The notes under the pieces: generated by a model
The model's database searches: none
The model's input: only the letters and a program-made list of their open reading frames with translations
Told to the model about the DNA's origin: nothing
Part shown: in pieces, positions 6,481-9,539 of the stretch
How the letters are laid out: the number at the start of each line of letters is the position of its first letter
Numbering within the stretch: position 1 is the first letter of the stretch
Origin: Bacteroidales bacterium
Lineage (GTDB): Bacteria; Bacteroidota; Bacteroidia; Bacteroidales; NBLH01
Assembly (NCBI GenBank): GCA_029933755.1
Contig: JAOZNO010000096.1
Coordinates: 1-9,539 of the forward strand
Length of the DNA: 9,539 nt
Direction: 5' to 3'
Translations under genes and position numbers: made by a program

Positions 6481-7584
6481 TTCTTTAAAATTAATTCCCA
6501 ATTTACGTTCATAAGATTCAAGTACTTTAAGTTCAGCAGAGTTTACAAGACATAAAGAAAGTCCATTTTTTCCCGCACGAGCTGTTCTGCCACTTCGGTG
6601 GGTATAATATTCATTGCTTTCAGGTAATTGGTAATGAACAACAAATGCAAGTGCTTCAATATCAATACCACGCGCAGCTACATCTGTAGCAACAAGAAAT
6701 TGTAAATTTTTATTTTTAAAGGCTCTCATCACCTTATCCCTTTCCTTTTGTAAAAGATCACCATGAATTGCGTCCGTTGCTACATTTTTAGCAATTAATT
6801 GTTTTGCTAGTTTTCGTGTTGCTGCTTTGGTTCTGCAAAATATTAGTCCTCTATTCTCTTTTTCTGATTTCAAAAACTGCATAAGTGTATTAAGCTTCGC
6901 TTTATCATTACAAGTAATGTATTGATGCGTAATTTGCTTATTCACCACACTTTTACCGCTTTCTTTAATATGAACTGCTTTAGCTGACATGTGTTGCTTA
7001 ACAATGTCTTTAATTCCTTCGGGCATGGTTGCAGAAAAAAGCCATTTACTTTTTACCGAAGGTAAGGAACGTAAAATTTCATCAAGTTCATTTTTAAAGC
7101 CCCTGCTAAGCATTTCATCAGCTTCATCTAAAATAACCGTTTTAACAAAGCTTAAATTAACTGCTTCGCGCTTCACTAAATCAATCAATCTGCCCGGAGT
7201 GGCAACCACAATATGTGTAAGTCTTTGTAATGATGTGATTTGTTTACCTATGTATTCGCCTCCGTACACAGCCTCGGTAAATATTTTAGTATAATACTTG
7301 GTAAACCGAAATAGCTGCTTGGCAACTTGTTGACTTAATTCTCTGGTCGGACAAAGTATTAAAGCCTGAACCTCTTTTAGCTCAGGGTCTATTTGTTGCA
7401 GTAGTGGCAGGCCATATGCTGCTGTTTTACCGGTTCCGGTACTGGCCTGTCCTACAATATGTGTATTACCATCTAGCAAAATAGGGATTACTTTTTGTTG
7501 TATTTCGGTTGGAGTAATAATATTTAACTCACTTAGTCCCTTTACTAAATCTTCGCTTATTCCTAGTTTTTCAAAATTTTTCAA
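6469..7584 (-). CDS. DEAD-box ATP-dependent RNA helicase, core-only, TTG start
   Basis: This is an RNA-unwinding or RNP-remodelling ATPase of the cytoplasm. All core motifs are present: Q motif (F4 upstream, TPTEIQ 24-29), motif I ASTGTGKT (47-54), Ia PTREL (79-83), Ib TPGR (129-132), II DEAD (153-156), III SAT (184-186), IV LIFC (247-250), V ATDVAARGID (299-308) and VI HRSGRTARAG (329-338). At 371 residues it stops soon after the second RecA domain, without the basic or RNA-binding tail common in RhlE, CsdA or DbpA, so its exact role in ribosome assembly, cold growth or decay is unresolved. The start codon is TTG (complement of 7582-7584): an in-frame stop lies three codons upstream, and the resulting MKNFEKLG matches the usual family beginning. 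An ATT codon directly upstream is the only other option. Confidence 0.93.
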   Translation of the reverse strand: MKNFEKLGISEDLVKGLSELNIITPTEIQQKVIPILLDGNTHIVGQASTGTGKTAAYGLPLLQQIDPELKEVQALILCPTRELSQQVAKQLFRFTKYYTKIFTEAVYGGEYIGKQITSLQRLTHIVVATPGRLIDLVKREAVNLSFVKTVILDEADEMLSRGFKNELDEILRSLPSVKSKWLFSATMPEGIKDIVKQHMSAKAVHIKESGKSVVNKQITHQYITCNDKAKLNTLMQFLKSEKENRGLIFCRTKAATRKLAKQLIAKNVATDAIHGDLLQKERDKVMRAFKNKNLQFLVATDVAARGIDIEALAFVVHYQLPESNEYYTHRSGRTARAGKNGLSLCLVNSAELKVLESYERKLGINFKELKT

Positions 7585-7586
7585 AA
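7567..7586. repeat. Perfect 10-bp tandem duplication across the helicase start codon
   Basis: TTTTTCAAAA occurs twice back to back (7567-7576 and 7577-7586). On the - strand this covers the TTG start and the next codons. Each unit supplies a TTG, but the two are 10 nt apart and so in different frames. With one unit only, the start would read TTG AAA AAC TAG and stop at once. Confidence 0.85.
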
Positions 7587-7609
7587 TATTTTATTTTATA
7601 TAATTGCCA

Positions 7610-7617
7610 CAAAAGTA
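7610..7617 (-). promoter_or_regulatory. Helicase promoter -7 element
   Basis: On the - strand the sequence reads TACTTTTG, a full TAnnTTTG match located 26 nt before the TTG start. The 5' UTR would therefore be only about 20 nt. No TTG/TTTG box is seen at the standard -33 spacing, so the call rests on the -7 element and its position. Confidence 0.5.
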
Positions 7618-7742
7618 CATAAATACAAGCAAGCATACATGGAATATTCTTAAACTTGTAAAACAATCTTTTACTATTTTGGCTTAGCAAGTATCCTCAC
7701 AAAATTAATTGCATATTTACTTTTTGATAACTTACTAACTGC

Positions 7743-7800
7743 TAAAAACTTGCACTAGTGCGTAAGCAACATTAAATAGCACTTAGTGCTTAGTTTTTTA
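7743..7800. repeat. Large imperfect inverted repeat with A- and T-tract ends
   Basis: The arm 7743-7761 can pair with 7779-7800 through about 18 base pairs: TAAAAA with TTTTTA, CT with AG, GCACT with AGTGC, and AGTGC with GCACT. The stem is broken only by single T bulges and a small internal loop; the hairpin loop is 17 nt. Each arm is also a dyad on its own: GCACTAGTGC (7752-7761) and AGCACT-T-AGTGCT (7778-7790). The A-tract on the left and T-tract on the right give a bidirectional-terminator look, yet both flanking genes read away from it. Confidence 0.65.
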
Positions 7801-7849
7801 AAACGTGTTAAATTTTAAATAAATCATTATTCTGATTGGATTAATTTTT

Positions 7850-7857
7850 TATCTTTG
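7850..7857 (+). promoter_or_regulatory. sufB (suf operon) promoter -7 element
   Basis: TATCTTTG followed by TGC is a textbook Bacteroidota -7 box. A TTG lies at 7836-7838, but 11 bp away is closer than the usual -33 spacing. Initiation near 7864 would leave a leader of roughly 210 nt before the sufB ATG. In that AT-rich leader I see no known riboswitch, no strong hairpin and no clear Rrf2/IscR-type site. Confidence 0.6.
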
Positions 7858-8076
7858 TGCTTTATTTAGATTAATTATAAATAGCAAAAGCTTGATTTTC
7901 TGAGTGATAAATATATTTAATACATTTTCAAGAAATATTATAACTAAATAATTATTAATTAGCCAAGCAAATAAGTCACAGAATTGTTAACTTGGAACTT
8001 AAAATACGTAAAACATTATAATAATTTTTGAAGTATTGAAGACCATTAAATCAAACCATAATATTATATTTCTGAT

Positions 8077-9528
8077 ATGAGCAAGAGTGATGATGATATA
8101 ATAATTAGCGAATTAACTGATAAAGAATACGAAGCAGGTTTTGTAACCGATATTGAAACGGAAGTTTTTCCTCCGGGCTTAGACGAAGAGGTGATACGGA
8201 AACTATCTGCAAAAAAGAATGAACCACAATTTATGCTTGATTTTCGCTTAAAAGCATTTAGAAAGTGGCAAACAATGGAGGAGCCTGATTGGGCACAATT
8301 GAAATATGAAAAACCTGATTTTCAGGCAATAAGTTATTATGCCGCACCTAAAAGTACTCCTAAATATAATAGCCTTGATGAGGTTGACCCTGAGCTGATT
8401 AAAACTTTTGAAAAGCTTGGAATTCCTTTAGAAGAACAAAAGATTTTGTCCGGTGTGGCAGTCGATGTGGTGATGGATAGCGTTTCTGTACATACTACTT
8501 TTAAAGAAAATTTAAAAGAAAAAGGTATTATATTTTGTTCCATTAGTGAAGCCATTCAGGAACATCCTGATTTGGTCGAAAGGTATATGACTTCAGTAGT
8601 GCCTGTTGGTGATAATTATTATGCTGCTTTAAATTCAGCTGTATTTACTGATGGATCATTTGCTTACATACCAAAAGGAGTACGTTGCCCTATGGAACTT
8701 TCAACTTATTTTCGTATAAATCAGGCAAATACAGGTCAGTTTGAACGTACCTTATTAATTGCCGACGAAGGCTCTTATGTAAGTTACCTTGAAGGCTGCA
8801 CAGCACCACAACGTGATGAGAATCAGTTGCATGCAGCTGTTGTGGAGATTATTGCCATGAAAGATGCTGAAGTGAAATACTCGACAGTACAAAATTGGTA
8901 TCCGGGAAATAAAGAAGGAAAAGGCGGGGTGTATAATTTTGTAACCAAACGTGGTATTTGCAAGGGAGATAACTCAAAAATATCATGGACACAGGTTGAA
9001 ACGGGTTCAGCTGTAACCTGGAAATATCCGAGTACTATTTTAAAAGGCGATAATTCGGTAGGGGAATTCTACTCTGTTGCTGTAACCAATAATTATCAGC
9101 AAGCAGATACAGGTACAAAAATGATTCATATTGGTAAAAACACCAAAAGTACCATTATATCTAAAGGTATTTCACTTGGGAGAAGCAATAACACTTACCG
9201 TGGTTTGGTAAAAGTTGGAGCAAAAGCACATGACGCAAGAAACTATTCGCAATGTGATTCTTTGCTAATTGGTGATACCTGTGGAGCGCATACATTTCCT
9301 TATATTGAATCAGAAAACCCATCGGCAATTATTGAGCACGAAGCAACAACTTCAAAAGTATCAGAAGATCAGATATTTTATTGTAATCAACGAGGACTGG
9401 ATACTGAAAATGCGGTTAGCTTGATCATAAATGGGTTTGCAAAAGAAGTGTTGAATAAATTACCAATGGAGTTTGCTGTTGAAGCACAAAAATTACTGTC
9501 TTTGACATTGGAAGGTAGTGTGGGGTGA
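8077..9528 (+). CDS. sufB: SufB, Fe-S cluster assembly scaffold subunit
   Basis: SufB is the scaffold component of the SufBCD complex, where Fe-S clusters are built in the cytoplasm from sulfur delivered by SufS (with SufE or SufU) and energy from the SufC ATPase. The 483-residue protein is full length. Conserved blocks include YIPKGVRCPMELSTYFRIN (197-215), LEGCTAPQRDENQLHAAVVE (238-257), QNWYPGN (272-278), ISLGRSNNTYRGLVKV (365-380) and ARNYSQCDSLLIGD (387-400). Residues matching those known to matter in E. coli SufB are present: C241 (Cys254 equivalent), C393 (Cys405 equivalent) and H421-E422 in IEHEATTSK. The ATG at 8077 gives an acidic N-terminus usual for SufB; no strong Shine-Dalgarno is seen. 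Only 11 bases follow the stop, so sufC, sufD and sufS, expected next in Bacteroidota, would lie outside the window. Confidence 0.97.
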   Translation: MSKSDDDIIISELTDKEYEAGFVTDIETEVFPPGLDEEVIRKLSAKKNEPQFMLDFRLKAFRKWQTMEEPDWAQLKYEKPDFQAISYYAAPKSTPKYNSLDEVDPELIKTFEKLGIPLEEQKILSGVAVDVVMDSVSVHTTFKENLKEKGIIFCSISEAIQEHPDLVERYMTSVVPVGDNYYAALNSAVFTDGSFAYIPKGVRCPMELSTYFRINQANTGQFERTLLIADEGSYVSYLEGCTAPQRDENQLHAAVVEIIAMKDAEVKYSTVQNWYPGNKEGKGGVYNFVTKRGICKGDNSKISWTQVETGSAVTWKYPSTILKGDNSVGEFYSVAVTNNYQQADTGTKMIHIGKNTKSTIISKGISLGRSNNTYRGLVKVGAKAHDARNYSQCDSLLIGDTCGAHTFPYIESENPSAIIEHEATTSKVSEDQIFYCNQRGLDTENAVSLIINGFAKEVLNKLPMEFAVEAQKLLSLTLEGSVG

Positions 9529-9539
9529 TATTAGTAATT

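Larger units (their letters stand above)
7618..8076. other. Divergent helicase/sufB intergenic region
   Basis: This stretch between two divergently transcribed genes is very AT-rich. It contains the large hairpin (7743-7800), the sufB -7 box and the long sufB leader. No open frame with a credible start, codon pattern or recognisable protein is present on either strand, and I recognise no tRNA or known regulatory RNA. A small unannotated RNA ending at the hairpin cannot be excluded. Confidence 0.5.

Noticed and set aside
6475..6490. TTTTAA-TTCT-TTAAAA stem at the convergent junction as a terminator
   Set aside because: It is only six A-T pairs and too unstable to call as an intrinsic terminator; kept only as a remark on the convergent overlap.
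6989..7294. 101-codon + strand frame within the helicase gene
   Set aside because: It is the antisense shadow of the helicase motifs between the GG region and motif III, with no promoter or start signal.
1..9539. CRISPR array, transposase, phage, toxin-antitoxin or defence system
   Set aside because: No regularly spaced identical repeats with unique spacers and no transposase, integrase, nuclease or toxin-like reading frames are present. The coding content is efflux, outer-membrane, helicase and Fe-S assembly genes.

Overview
The window is AT-rich bacterial DNA that looks like a Bacteroidota chromosome. The supporting signs are TAnnTTTG-type -7 promoter elements (best case TATCTTTG at 7850-7857), little Shine-Dalgarno sequence before start codons, a suf gene that begins with sufB, an outer-membrane barrel gene, and short degenerate intergenic repeats of a kind I associate with this phylum. 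A marine or environmental Bacteroidales/Marinilabiliales-like source is only a guess.

Layout. Positions 2-5743 carry a tripartite RND efflux operon on the + strand: the 3' part of a periplasmic adaptor gene (cut by the left edge), a complete inner-membrane RND pump and a TolC-like outer-membrane channel. Pump and channel genes overlap by 14 nt, and a hairpin plus T-tract terminator directly follows the channel gene. Adaptor and pump are separated by an unusual 299-bp gap (959-1257). It contains two arrays of four 8-bp units in opposite orientation and a possible internal promoter.

Positions 5744-5925 hold a degenerate ~10-bp tandem repeat. It leads into a small secreted, probably beta-barrel gene that most likely starts at TTG 5926 and ends at 6480. 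This gene is convergent with a DEAD-box RNA helicase on the - strand (7584-6469); their 3' ends overlap by 12 nt. The helicase also starts with TTG, inside a 10-bp tandem duplication.

Positions 7585-8076 are a 492-bp divergent intergenic region. It holds the helicase promoter, a large imperfect hairpin (7743-7800), the sufB promoter and a leader of about 210 nt. A complete sufB fills 8077-9528 and is probably the first gene of a suf Fe-S assembly operon continuing to the right.

How the genes work together: adaptor, pump and channel form one envelope-spanning efflux machine powered by proton motive force. The barrel protein, helicase and SufB are independent functions (outer membrane, RNA remodelling, Fe-S biogenesis). 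All coding content belongs to known families. I found no new multi-gene system; what deserves a second look is in the non-coding parts and in start-site details.
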